Positions 1-8,304 are shown, counted from the stretch's first letter. The stretch: DNA of 64,000 nucleotides from DATJCV01 sp963707665 (GCA_963707665.1 CAVPQU010000011.1:124001-188000); one strand, 5' to 3'. A program made the numbers and translations. The notes: generated by a model not told the origin, from the letters alone.

Positions 1-880
1 AAGCATTACCTGCCGCGCATCCTCTCCTGCGACGACTGGTGGTGCCAGGGCTATTCGGAGCCCGGCTCCGGTTCCGACCTGGCGTCGCTGAAAACCCGCG
101 CCGAACTGGTCAAGGATGCCGACGGCGACTATTACCTGGTCAATGGCCAGAAAACCTGGACCACGCTCGGCCAGCACGCCGACATGATGTTTTGCCTGGT
201 GCGCACCGATAGCGGCGCGCGCAAGCAGGAAGGCATTTCGTTTTTGCTGATCGACATGCATACGCCCGGCATCACGGTGCGGCCGATCATCATGCTGGAC
301 GAAGAGCATGAAGTGAACGAAGTGTTCCTCGACAACGTCAAGGTGCCGGTGGCCAACCGCATCGGCGAAGAAAACAAGGGCTGGACCTACGCCAAATACC
401 TGCTCGGGCATGAGCGCACCGGCATCGCCGCGGTGGGACGCTCGAAACGCGAGCTGCAATTCTTGAAGCGCGTCGCCAACGAACACTTCAAGAACGGCAA
501 GCCGCTGCTGGACGACCCGGTGTTCGCGGCCAAGGTCGCCAGCCTCGAGATCGAACTGATGGCGCTCGAAGTGACCGTGCTGCGCGTGGTGTCGCAGGAG
601 GGCAGCAAGCGCGGCCCCGGCCCGGAAGCGTCGCTCTTGAAGGTCAAGGGCACCGAAGTACAGCAGATGCTGACCGAACTGATGCTGGAGGCAGTCGGTC
701 CCTACGGCCTGCCGTTCGACAAGGATTTCCTGGAAGGCGCGCACGACGCACAGTGTCACGCAGGACGACGACGCGGCGCCGCTGGCGGCCTACTACTTCA
801 ATTACCGCAAGACCTCGATTTACGGCGGCTCCAACGAAATTCAAAAGAACATCATCACCCAGATGATCCTGGGTCTGTGA
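1..880 (+). CDS. Acyl-CoA dehydrogenase, 5' end outside window, one frame break
   Basis: FAD-dependent acyl-CoA dehydrogenase that would introduce an alpha-beta double bond into an acyl-CoA. The reading frame is open from base 1 and shows the family signature CQGYSEPGSGSDLASL near the start, followed by NGQKTWTT. Around base 750 the frame shifts by one base (consistent with one extra base). After it the expected C-terminus continues as VTQDDDAAPLAAYYFNYRKT, then IYGGSNEIQKNII, with stop TGA at 878-880. The N-terminus lies upstream of the window. Only 10 bp with a GGAG ribosome site separate it from the next dehydrogenase, so the two probably form an operon and perhaps a heteromeric enzyme, as seen for paired FadE proteins of steroid and branched side-chain degradation. 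The substrate is unknown. Confidence 0.85.
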
Positions 881-890
881 GGAGATAAGA

Positions 891-2030
891 ATGGATTTCA
901 ATTTCACGCAAGAACAGCAGCAATTCGCCGACGCGCTGCAACGCTGGGCCGCGAAAGACTACAGCTTCGAACAGCGCAAGCAGATCATTCATTCCCCCTC
1001 CGGGGTCTCGGATCAGGCCTGGAGCGCGTTGAGCGAGCTGGGCATGACCGCGCTGCCGGTGCCGGAAGCGCAGGGCGGCTTCAACGGCTCGGCGATCGAC
1101 ATGCTGGTCGTGATGCAGGAACTGGGACGAGGCCTGGTGGTCGAGCCGTATTGGGCCACCATGCTCGGCGCCGAATTTTTGAAGCGCGCCGGCGGCCAGG
1201 AAGCGCTGCTGGAAAAAGTCGCGAGTGGCGAAATGAAGCTGGCATCGGCCTTGGGCGAAAAACAAGCGCGCCACGATCTGTTCGACATCGCCACCACGGC
1301 ACAGGCCAACGCTGACGGCTATCTGTTGAACGGCATCAAAACCGTGGTGATCCACGGCGGCCAGGCCAACGCCTTGATCGTCTCGGCGCGCAGCGGCGGC
1401 GCTCAGCGCGACACCGATGGCATTTCCCTGTTCGTGGTGCCGGCCGATGCTGCCGGGATGACGCGCCGCGACTACCGCACCATCGACGGCCAGCGCGCCG
1501 CCGACATCGTGCTGGAGAACGTGCAAGTGCCGGCTTCGGCGCTACTCGGGCAAGCGGGCGCCGGCTGGGAACTGCTGGATGCGGCGGCCGACTATGGCGT
1601 CACCCTGCTGTGCGCGGAAGCGATCGGCCTGATGGAAGCGCTGAACGCGGCAACGCTGGATTACCTGAAAACCCGCCAGCAGTTCGGCGTGCCGATCGGC
1701 AAGTTCCAGGCCTTGCAGCACCGCATGGCCGAGATGTTCATGCAACTGGAGCAAGCGCGTTCGATGGCGACGCTGGCCGCAGTCAAGGTGGACTCAGGCG
1801 ACGTGCAGGAGCGGCGCCGTACCGTGTCGGCCGCCAAGGCAAAGATCGGCCAGGCGGCGAAATTCATCGGCCAGCAGGCAGTCCAACTGCACGGCGGCAT
1901 GGGTGTGACCGACGAACTGCCGGCGGCGCACTACTTCAAGCGCCTGACCATGATCGACTTGACCCTGGGCGACACCGACCATCATCTGGCGCGCTTCGCG
2001 GCACAACCAGGCTTCAAGGATGCCGCCTGA
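891..2030 (+). CDS. Acyl-CoA dehydrogenase (second of a pair)
   Basis: A 379-residue acyl-CoA dehydrogenase with the usual order: N-terminal helical domain, middle beta domain, and C-terminal helical domain containing KTRQQFGVPIGKFQALQHR and LHGGMGVTDELPAAHYFKR near the end. The start ATG follows GGAGATAAGA. It differs clearly from the upstream dehydrogenase, which is typical of two-subunit acyl-CoA dehydrogenases acting on bulky CoA esters, but heteromer formation is inferred only from adjacency. It is followed by two MaoC-type genes, giving the dehydrogenation and hydration steps of one beta-oxidation round. The exact substrate cannot be read from the sequence. Confidence 0.92.
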   Translation: MDFNFTQEQQQFADALQRWAAKDYSFEQRKQIIHSPSGVSDQAWSALSELGMTALPVPEAQGGFNGSAIDMLVVMQELGRGLVVEPYWATMLGAEFLKRAGGQEALLEKVASGEMKLASALGEKQARHDLFDIATTAQANADGYLLNGIKTVVIHGGQANALIVSARSGGAQRDTDGISLFVVPADAAGMTRRDYRTIDGQRAADIVLENVQVPASALLGQAGAGWELLDAAADYGVTLLCAEAIGLMEALNAATLDYLKTRQQFGVPIGKFQALQHRMAEMFMQLEQARSMATLAAVKVDSGDVQERRRTVSAAKAKIGQAAKFIGQQAVQLHGGMGVTDELPAAHYFKRLTMIDLTLGDTDHHLARFAAQPGFKDAA

Positions 2031-2059
2031 CCGCCTGAATCTTTTGGAAAGGATTTTCG

Positions 2060-2521
2060 ATGGCACAGCCAAAATGGTATTTTGAAGATTTCAAGGTCGG
2101 CGATTCAGTCGAAATCGGCTCGCGCACGGTCACCGAGGAGGAGATCATCGCCTTCGCCACCCAGTTCGATCCGCAGCCGTTTCATGTCGATCCGGAGGCG
2201 GCGGCGCAATCGATCTTTGGCGGCATCATCGCCAGCGGCTGGCATACCTGCAGCATGATGATGCGCTTGATGGTCGATGGCTTCCTGAACAATTCGTCCA
2301 GCATGGGCTCGCCCGGCGTCGATCAGTTGCGCTGGCTGAAGCCGGTGCGCGCCGGCGATACGCTGACGCTCAACCTGGTGACGCTGGAATCCACTCCCTC
2401 GTCCAGCAAGCCGGATCGCGGCGTGGTGGTGTCGGAGTGGCGCGCCACCAACCAGCATGGCGAACTGGTGCTGACCATCAAGGGTCTGGGCATGTTTGGC
2501 CGGCGCCCGGCCAGGACCTGA
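2060..2521 (+). CDS. MaoC-family (R)-specific dehydratase, hot-dog fold
   Basis: 153 residues. The MaoC-like hydratase motif is visible as FATQFDPQPFHVDPEAAAQS followed by IFGGIIASGWHT, where the Asp and His of the hydratase signature fall. The length matches a single hot-dog domain. It lies 29 bp after the preceding acyl-CoA dehydrogenase, with AGGA before the ATG, so it is probably co-transcribed. Inferred role: hydration of the enoyl-CoA made by the two upstream dehydrogenases. Paired small MaoC proteins can act as heterodimers, and the next gene is a candidate partner. Confidence 0.9.
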   Translation: MAQPKWYFEDFKVGDSVEIGSRTVTEEEIIAFATQFDPQPFHVDPEAAAQSIFGGIIASGWHTCSMMMRLMVDGFLNNSSSMGSPGVDQLRWLKPVRAGDTLTLNLVTLESTPSSSKPDRGVVVSEWRATNQHGELVLTIKGLGMFGRRPART

Positions 2522-2547
2522 AACCATCAACAAGACAAGGGAAAAAC

Positions 2548-3003
2548 ATGCGCGAAATCGGATCGCTGGCAGAACTGAAGGCATTGACGGGGCAGGAAGT
2601 GGCGGTCTCGGACTGGATCGAGATTACCCAGGAACGTGTCAATTTATTCGCCGACGCTACGGGCGACCATCAGTGGATTCATGTCGATGTCGAACGCAGC
2701 AAGCGCGAGTCGCCGTTCGGCGCGACCATCGCGCATGGCTTCCTGACGTTATCGCTGCTGCCGATGTTGATGACCAGTTCGATTGTGATGCGCGATGTCA
2801 GGATGGGCGTCAACTATGGCTTGAACCGGGTGCGCTTCCCGGCGCCGGTCACCATTCCCAGCCGCGTGCGTGGCCGCATCAAGCTGTTGGCGGTGGACGA
2901 CATCGCCGGCGGCGCGCAGATGACTTGGGAAATCACGGTGGAACGCGAGGGCAGCGACAAGCCAGTGTGCGTGGCGGAGTCGATTTCGCGGCGCTATTCG
3001 TAG
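2548..3003 (+). CDS. MaoC-family dehydratase (second, single domain)
   Basis: 151 residues from the ATG at 2548, which follows a purine-rich stretch (CAAGACAAGGGAAAAAC). The frame is open further upstream, but the conserved domain starts at this ATG. The hydratase motif appears as FADATGDHQWIHVDVERS followed by PFGATIAHGFLTLSLLP, the classic MaoC arrangement with Asp and His. NodN-like dehydratases have the same layout. It is the last gene of the acyl-CoA block: the next 470 bp hold only repeats. Confidence 0.9.
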   Translation: MREIGSLAELKALTGQEVAVSDWIEITQERVNLFADATGDHQWIHVDVERSKRESPFGATIAHGFLTLSLLPMLMTSSIVMRDVRMGVNYGLNRVRFPAPVTIPSRVRGRIKLLAVDDIAGGAQMTWEITVEREGSDKPVCVAESISRRYS

Positions 3004-3079
3004 TCCGGCGGTTTGCGCCTGCGCGGAAACGACAGGCGAACGATTGACAGTCCTGGTCGGCCTTGCGCGCGGATTATCA

Positions 3080-3181
3080 GGCTCTGTCGCAGTGAGCTGT
3101 TGAAATCGCGTCCGGCAGGGCGGAGTAAGTGGGATCAGAGTTTTTTTCGCAGTGCTTCATCGGGAAAATTATTCTGACCCC
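3080..3181 (+). repeat. GGCTCTGTCGC/GGGTCAGAGT repeat, left arm
   Basis: Begins GGCTCTGTCGCAGTGAGCTG, contains GGGATCAGAGTTTTTTTCGC and ends ATTCTGACCCC. Its outer end is repeated in inverted orientation at 3338-3358. Related copies lie at 3254-3358 (inverted), 12108-12215 and, as a short remnant, 60679-60707. GGTCAGAGT/ACTCTGACC palindromes resemble REP elements mobilised by RAYT-type transposases, but no such gene is in the window. Confidence 0.75.
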
Positions 3182-3253
3182 AGTAACGGCCTACAGGGAT
3201 GAGACTCCAAACCATGCGGATTTTGGCGCCGCTGCGCTTGATCCGTGAAAGCA

Positions 3254-3358
3254 GGGTCAGAGTAATTTACGCGATAAGACCGGCGTAAAAAACTCTGACC
3301 CTGGTTTCACTCCGCCTTGCTTGGCATTGGCCCAGATTTCAACAGCTCACTGCGACGA
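3254..3358 (-). repeat. GGCTCTGTCGC/GGGTCAGAGT repeat, right arm (inverted)
   Basis: Reads GGGTCAGAGTAATTTACGCG, then ACTCTGACCC, and ends in ATTTCAACAGCTCACTGCGA, the reverse complement of the outer end of the left arm. On the opposite strand it matches the copy at 12108-12215 closely over its whole length (both contain GATGCCAAGC/AATGCCAAGC, GGAGTGAAA and CAGGGTCAGAGTTT). With the left arm it makes a ~280-bp inverted repeat around a ~70-bp core (3182-3253), a MITE- or REPIN-like structure. Confidence 0.75.
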
Positions 3359-3371
3359 ACCCATAAAGTCT

Positions 3372-3433
3372 GGGGTATGTTGCAAAGACTTAGATTTTAC
3401 CTCTGGAATCGGTCCACCATATCGGGAGTATGT
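3372..3433 (+). repeat. GGAGTATRTG pair, copy A (53-bp spacing)
   Basis: First copy GGGGTATGT at 3372, second GGGAGTATGT at 3424; the TATG steps are 53 bp apart. Between them lie GGAAT at 3405 and ATAT at 3419, at the same offsets as in copy D. It sits 13 bp beyond the inverted repeat arm and about 40 bp from the stop of the glutathione transferase gene. Confidence 0.7.
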
Positions 3434-3472
3434 GGAGCGGCCGAGATGCTCCGGGTTTGTCCTGGCCCGGCT

Positions 3473-4165
3473 TCAGTGCTTGCTGTACTGGATACTGCCA
3501 AACAGGATGTCGCGCGCCTTGTCGTCGGTCAGCGGCTTGCGCAAATCGGCCAGCACCTTGACCCCGCGCTGCACTGCCGGGCGGGCACTGATTTCATCGA
3601 ACCAGCGCTGCACCGCTGGAAACTGCTCCAGTTCGACACCCTGGTTCTTCCATGAGCGCGTCCAGGGGAAGGTGGCGATGTCGGCGATCGTATAGGCATC
3701 GCCGGCCAGGTACGCATGCTGCGCCAGTTGCTTGTCCAGCACGCCATACAGCCGCCTGGCTTCATTGGTGTAGCGGTTGATCGCGTATTCGATTTTTTCC
3801 GGCGCATAGATGCGGAAATGGTGGGCCTGCCCCAGCATCGGACCAATGCCGCCCATCTGGAACATCAGCCATTGCAGCACCGTGAATTTTTCACGATCGC
3901 TGGTGCCGAGGAACTTGCCGGCCTTGCTGGCCAGGTAGATCAAAATCGCGCCGGATTCGAACAGCGAGATCGGCTTGCCGTCGGGTCCGTCGGCGTCGAC
4001 GATGGCGGGAATCTTGTTGTTGGGCGAGATCGCCAGGAATTCCGGCTTGAACTGGTCGCCGGCGCCGATATCGACGTGGTGCACGCGATACGGCAGCCCG
4101 CATTCCTCCAGCATGATATGAACCTTGTGGCCGTTCGGGGTGGCGGTGGAATAGACGTCGATCAT
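3473..4165 (-). CDS. yfcG: YfcG/YghU-like glutathione transferase (disulfide-bond oxidoreductase type)
   Basis: 230 residues from the ATG at 4165. The frame is open upstream, but conservation starts at MIDVYSTATPNGHKVHIMLEE. Thr9 and Asn11 sit where the E. coli YfcG active-site Thr and Asn are, and the family hallmark TPNGxKV..MLEE is intact. Later motifs include PNNKIPAIVD and LFESGAILIYLA (glutathione site) and YTIADIATFPW (the C-terminal N-capping helix). Nu-class enzymes of this kind show disulfide reductase and peroxidase activity. It lies about 120 bp downstream of the acyl-CoA dehydrogenase on the same strand and may be the last gene of that operon. Confidence 0.9.
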   Translation of the reverse strand: MIDVYSTATPNGHKVHIMLEECGLPYRVHHVDIGAGDQFKPEFLAISPNNKIPAIVDADGPDGKPISLFESGAILIYLASKAGKFLGTSDREKFTVLQWLMFQMGGIGPMLGQAHHFRIYAPEKIEYAINRYTNEARRLYGVLDKQLAQHAYLAGDAYTIADIATFPWTRSWKNQGVELEQFPAVQRWFDEISARPAVQRGVKVLADLRKPLTDDKARDILFGSIQYSKH

Positions 4166-4287
4166 GAGGGCCTTTCGAGAGAGTCGTGAAGCGCCCCGAA
4201 CGTCCGTGCGCCGGCGGGGCGGGAAAACCTTTCTCTGCATTATGCAGAAATTCAGGCTTCCCCGCTGTTTGCCCCGGGCGCCGCCGG

Positions 4288-5551
4288 CTAGGACCGGGTG
4301 ATCGGCAATTCGACTTCCTGGCCGGGAACCGGCATGTGCTTGGCCAGCTCCAGCTTGGCGATGGCATTGCGGTGCACTTCATCCGGGCCGTCCGCCAGCC
4401 GCAGCGTGCGGTTGCCGGCCCATTGCCCCGCCAGCGGGAAATCGTCCGAGACGCCGCCGCCGCCGTGCGCCTGGATCGCCCAGTCCAGCACCTGCTGGGT
4501 GACGTTCGGCGCCAGCACCTTGATCATCGCGATCTCGGCTTTGGCGTGCTTGTTGCCGACCGTATCCATCATGTAGGCGGCTTTCAGCGTCAGCAGGCGC
4601 GCGCTGTCGATCTGGATGCGCGACTCGGCGATGCGCTCGCGCCACACGCCTTGTTCGGAAATCCGGCGGCCGAACGCGGTGCGCTGGTTGAGGCGCTTGC
4701 ACATCAGTTCCAGCGCGCGCTCGGCGACGCCGACGGCGCGCATGCAGTGGTGGATGCGGCCCGGCCCGAGGCGGCCCTGGGCGATCTCGAAACCGCGGCC
4801 TTCGCCGAGCAGGATGTTGGAGACCGGCACCCGCACGTTCTCGAACAGGATTTCGCAATGGCCGTGCGGCGCGTCGTCGTAGCCGAACACCGGCAGCGGC
4901 CGCTTGACGGTGATGCCCGGCGTATCGGCCGGCACCAGGATCATCGACTGCTGCGCGTGGCGCGGGCCGTCGGGATCGGTCTTGCCCATCAGGATGTAGA
5001 CGGCGCAGCGCGGATCGCCGGCGCCCGAGATCCACCACTTGTGGCCGTTGATCACGTACTCGTCGCCGTCGCGCTCGATGCGGGTTTCGATGTTGGTCGC
5101 GTCGCGACGAGGCGACCGCCGGCTCGGTCATGGCGAAGGCCGAGCGGATTTCGCCGCGCAGCAGCGGTTCCAGCCATTGCCGCTTGTGTTCTTCGCTGCC
5201 GTAGCGCTCGATGGTTTCCATGTTGCCGGTATCCGGCGCCGAACAGTTGAACACTTCCGGCGCCCACGACACGCGGCCCATGATTTCGCACAGCGGCGCG
5301 TAATCCAGATTCGACAAGCCTTCCGGCGCGCGTACCGATTTCGGCAGGAACAAGTTCCACAAGCCCTGTTCGCGCGCCTTCGGCTTCAGTTCCTCGATCA
5401 GCTTGGTCGGAATCCAGCGATTGCCGTGTTCGCGGCCGTTGCGCTCGATTTCCTGCGTGAATGCCTTTTCGTTCGGATAGATGTGTTCATCCATGAACCT
5501 GAGAAGCTTCTCCTGCAATTGCTTGCAGCGGTCCGAGTATTCAAATTCCAT
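4288..5551 (-). CDS. Acyl-CoA dehydrogenase, ACAD10/11-like, one frame break
   Basis: About 420 residues over two frames. The N-terminal part (MEFEYSDRCKQLQEKLLRFM onward) reads to AFAMTEPAVASS. One extra base near 5103-5108 then shifts the frame, and the protein continues as DATNIETRIERDGDEY and INGHKWWISGAGDPRCAVY to ELPITRS and stop. It belongs to the group that in animals is fused to a phosphotransferase domain (ACAD10/ACAD11) and acts on 4-hydroxyacyl-CoA after phosphorylation. In Pseudomonas putida LvaC is the comparable enzyme. The upstream gene encodes the separate kinase-like partner. A single 1-nt indel in an otherwise intact gene looks more like a consensus error than decay. Confidence 0.85.
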
Positions 5552-5585
5552 GCCGTCTCCTGGAGGTAAGGGGGTGAAGAGTGTT

Positions 5586-6650
5586 TCAGTCGATCTTGCC
5601 GCAGGCGTAGGCCCATCCCATGTCGGCCAGCGGCCGTGCCTGCCTGCCGGCTTTCAGCGCTTGCTCGCTGGAGGCCGTGCCATCCACGTAGCGCTTCATG
5701 ATGCCTTGCAAAATAGCGGCCAGGCGGAACATGTTGTAGGCCAGGTAAAAGCCGAAGTCTTCCTGGCGGATGGTCTTGCCGGTGCGTTCGCAATAGCGGG
5801 CGATATAGTCTGCTTCGGACGGAATCCCAAGCGCCTTGAAGTCGAGCCCGCCGATGCCGCGGAACTGGCCGGGCGGGATGTGCCAGCTCATGCAGTGATA
5901 GGAAAAATCGGCCAGCGGATGGCCCAGCGTCGACAGTTCCCAATCCAGCAGGGCCAGGATGCGCGGCTCGCTGCGATGGAAGATCATGTTGTCGAGCCGG
6001 TAGTCGCCATGCACGATCGAGGTGTCGTCGCCGGGCGGGATGTTGTCCGGTAGCCAGGCGATCAGCCGGTCCATCGACTCGATTTTCTCGGTTTCCGAAG
6101 CGCGGTATTGCTTGGTCCAGCGCTCGATCTGGCGCCCGAAATAATTACCCGGTTTGCCGAAGTCGCCGAGCCCGATGGCGGCGTAGTCGATCGTGTGCAA
6201 CTGTGCGATCACGCGGTTCATTTCGTCGTAGATGGCGGCACGCTCGGCCTTGGTCATGCCGGGCAGCGACTGGTCCCACAGCACCCGGCCATCGACAAAT
6301 TCCATGATGTAGAAGGCGCGCCCGAGCACGTCCTCGTCGGTGCACAGCGCATACTGTTTCGCGGCCGGGAAGCCGGCCTTGTTGAGTGCATCCATGACGC
6401 GGAATTCGCGCTCGATCGCATGCGCGGAAGGCAGCAGCTTGGCGGCCGGGCCCGGCTTGGTGCGCAGCACGAAACTCTGGCCGTCGGCGCTGATCTTGAA
6501 GGTCGGATTCGATTGCCCGCCCTTGAATTGCTCTACCGCCAGCTCGCCCTTGATCGGGCCGACATGCTGCCGCAGATAGTCGCGCAAGGCGCCGGTATCG
6601 AATTTTTGCCGCTCCGATACCGGCATCGTGCCCATGAATTCTTCAAACAT
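5586..6650 (-). CDS. Aminoglycoside phosphotransferase (APH)-family acyl-CoA kinase-like protein
   Basis: 354 residues with a protein-kinase-like APH fold. The Brenner motif HGDYRLDNMIFH supplies the catalytic Asp and Asn, and LLDWELSTLGHPLADFSYHC supplies the metal-binding Asp. FKISADGQSFVLRTKP contains the N-lobe lysine strand. Family members of this type (LvaA, the N-terminal domain of ACAD10/11) phosphorylate 4-hydroxyacyl-CoA so that the partner dehydrogenase can remove the group. The stop is 34 bp before the dehydrogenase start, so the two are co-transcribed. The ATG at 6650 is preceded by GGAGAGACG. A palindromic operator lies 63 bp upstream. Confidence 0.88.
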   Translation of the reverse strand: MFEEFMGTMPVSERQKFDTGALRDYLRQHVGPIKGELAVEQFKGGQSNPTFKISADGQSFVLRTKPGPAAKLLPSAHAIEREFRVMDALNKAGFPAAKQYALCTDEDVLGRAFYIMEFVDGRVLWDQSLPGMTKAERAAIYDEMNRVIAQLHTIDYAAIGLGDFGKPGNYFGRQIERWTKQYRASETEKIESMDRLIAWLPDNIPPGDDTSIVHGDYRLDNMIFHRSEPRILALLDWELSTLGHPLADFSYHCMSWHIPPGQFRGIGGLDFKALGIPSEADYIARYCERTGKTIRQEDFGFYLAYNMFRLAAILQGIMKRYVDGTASSEQALKAGRQARPLADMGWAYACGKID

Positions 6651-6712
6651 CGTCTCTCCTGCAGAAGGTGTAGCAAAGTTTGCGGATAGGTGAAGTTCAT
6701 TCTACCCGATAA

Positions 6713-6732
6713 AATAGAACGTCCGTACTATT
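6713..6732. promoter_or_regulatory. Palindromic operator (TetR-like) before the kinase-dehydrogenase operon
   Basis: AATAGAACGTCCGTACTATT: two 9-bp arms with a 2-bp centre and one mismatch (AATAGAACG versus AATAGTACG read on the other strand). On the minus strand it lies just upstream of a TAGAAT hexamer (6699-6704) that could serve as a -10 box for the gene starting at 6650. The size and symmetry suit a TetR-family repressor, common on acyl-CoA catabolic operons. No regulator gene is adjacent, so the cognate protein is unknown. Confidence 0.5.
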
Positions 6733-6784
6733 CGAGATGGAAATTTAACCGCATTTGCGGGGTCGCTTGGCGGTTTCTTTCGGC

Positions 6785-7489
6785 TTACAGTCCACGCGCT
6801 TTTTTATACTGTTCCCACAGCGCTTCCATGGTGGTATCGCGCGACTTGTCTTGCAGCGTCGAGAGCGCCGAATAATTGACGATGCGCACCACCCAGTCGG
6901 CCGGATGCGTGCCGACGTCCAGTACATTGATGCAGCCGGCGGTTTGCGCCAGCCCGCCCATGAACAGGCGCTGGCCGGTCAGCGCATACGACAGGATCGC
7001 GCGGTTGACGCCGCCGTGCAGCACCAGCAGGATCGTGTCCCAGTCCGGATCGGCACGCAGACGCTCGATGCTCGGCTGCACCCGGTCCAGCAACTGGCCG
7101 ATGGTTTCGCCGCCGAGAAACTGCTTGTCTTCAGTCACCAGTCCTTCAAAGGCACTGATGAACGCGTTTTTCAATTCGTCATCCCGGATTTCCGACAGCT
7201 TGCCGCCTTTCAGCTCCTCCAGTTCCGGCCATATTTCCAGTTCGATCTGCTGCCCGGTTTCAGCCAGCACGTGTTGCGCGGTTTGCACCGTGCGCGGCAG
7301 GCCGGAGACGATCACGCGGTCGAAGCGCACCGCCTGCTGGGCGAATACCTGGCCGGCGGCGGTGGCCTGCTGGCGGCCGCGTTCGTTCAGCGGCACCGTG
7401 TCGGGTGGAAAGGGCCGGCCGCTGGCGTCAAAATAGGTCACATTGCCGTGGCGCATCAGGTAGATGCGGCGTCTTGCGTGCTGGGTCAT
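6785..7489 (-). CDS. Histidine phosphatase family protein (phosphoglycerate mutase-like)
   Basis: 234 residues. The catalytic RHG motif is at residues 13-15 (IYLMRHGNVTYF). The second conserved part LLVLHGGVNRAILSYAL supplies the second active-site histidine, and VIVSGLPRTVQTAQ is the typical loop with the Arg. The enzyme class forms a phosphohistidine and removes phosphate from varied small substrates. The ATG overlaps the stop of the upstream crotonase (4 bp), so the two genes are translationally coupled. The real substrate is unknown. Confidence 0.9.
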   Translation of the reverse strand: MTQHARRRIYLMRHGNVTYFDASGRPFPPDTVPLNERGRQQATAAGQVFAQQAVRFDRVIVSGLPRTVQTAQHVLAETGQQIELEIWPELEELKGGKLSEIRDDELKNAFISAFEGLVTEDKQFLGGETIGQLLDRVQPSIERLRADPDWDTILLVLHGGVNRAILSYALTGQRLFMGGLAQTAGCINVLDVGTHPADWVVRIVNYSALSTLQDKSRDTTMEALWEQYKKARGL

Positions 7490-8265
7490 TTGTAGTTCGG
7501 CTTTCTTTTTTCGAGGAATGCGCTAATGCCTTCGTGGCCATCGCCGTGATGCAGGCTTTCCACGAAGCTGTGTTTTTCTGCTTCAAGATGCTGTGCCAGG
7601 GAATGGCTGTCGGCGTCGGCAACCAGGCCCTTGATGCGCTCCATCGCCTGTGGCGATAGTTGCGCCAGTTCCTCGGCCCAGGCCAGCGCGGTTTCCAGCG
7701 CATTGCCATCGGCCGCCACCCGATTCACCAGCCCCAGCGCCTGCAGGCGCGGCGCCAGTATCGGTTTGCCTTCGATCAGGATTTCAGTGGCGAGTTGCCG
7801 TGGCAGCGCGCGCGTTACAAACCAGGAGCCGCCGCCGTCCGGCGTCAGTCCGACCTTGACATAGGCCATCACGAATTTGGCCGTGGCACCGGCGACGATC
7901 AGGTCGCATGCCAGCGCCAGCGAAAAGCCGGCGCCCGCCGCGGCACCCTCGACGGCGGCGATCACCGGCTTGGGGCAGGCGCGCAGGGCGTCGATCCAGC
8001 CGTGCAAGTTATCGATCGCCGCCGCTTGTACCGATGGGTCCTGTGCGCGGTTTTCCAGCAGTCGGGTCAGGTTGCCGCCGGCGCAAAAAAAATTGTCGGC
8101 GCCGGTCAGTACCACCGCCCGGATCGAATCGTCGCGCTCGGCCGTGGCCAGGGCTTCGATCCCGGCTGCATACATGTCCGGATGCAGCGCATTTTTGGCA
8201 CCCGGATTGGACAGGGTCAGGATCAGGGTGGCGTCGCGACGCGACGCGCTAAGTTCAGCAGTCAT
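7486..8265 (-). CDS. Crotonase-family protein, PaaG-like enoyl-CoA isomerase/hydratase
   Basis: 259 residues with the crotonase fold and oxyanion-hole segments FFCAGGNLTRL and EGAAAGAGFSLALACD. The two glutamates used by classical enoyl-CoA hydratase are missing: Ser115 stands in the GxGxxLA position and Tyr135 in the QPE position. An Asp at residue 143 is present (VKVGLTPDGGGSW). That pattern matches PaaG-type isomerases, which use a single Asp, better than FadB-type hydratases. It probably forms an operon with the histidine phosphatase downstream and the 3-hydroxyacyl-CoA dehydrogenase upstream, despite a 180-bp repeat-bearing gap. Confidence 0.85.
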   Translation of the reverse strand: MTAELSASRRDATLILTLSNPGAKNALHPDMYAAGIEALATAERDDSIRAVVLTGADNFFCAGGNLTRLLENRAQDPSVQAAAIDNLHGWIDALRACPKPVIAAVEGAAAGAGFSLALACDLIVAGATAKFVMAYVKVGLTPDGGGSWFVTRALPRQLATEILIEGKPILAPRLQALGLVNRVAADGNALETALAWAEELAQLSPQAMERIKGLVADADSHSLAQHLEAEKHSFVESLHHGDGHEGISAFLEKRKPNYK

Positions 8266-8304
8266 GGATGATTGTGGTGAAGGAGAGTGGAAGAAAATTT
8301 ACCT

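Larger units (their letters stand above)
3004..3472. other. Gene-free convergent gap filled with repeats
   Basis: Between the stop of the MaoC gene (+) and the stop of the glutathione transferase (-) there is no convincing gene. The gap holds two inverted copies of a ~105-bp repeat (3080-3181 and 3254-3358) and a GGAGTATRTG pair (3372-3433). A short stretch before 3080 shows nothing recognisable. Confidence 0.7.
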
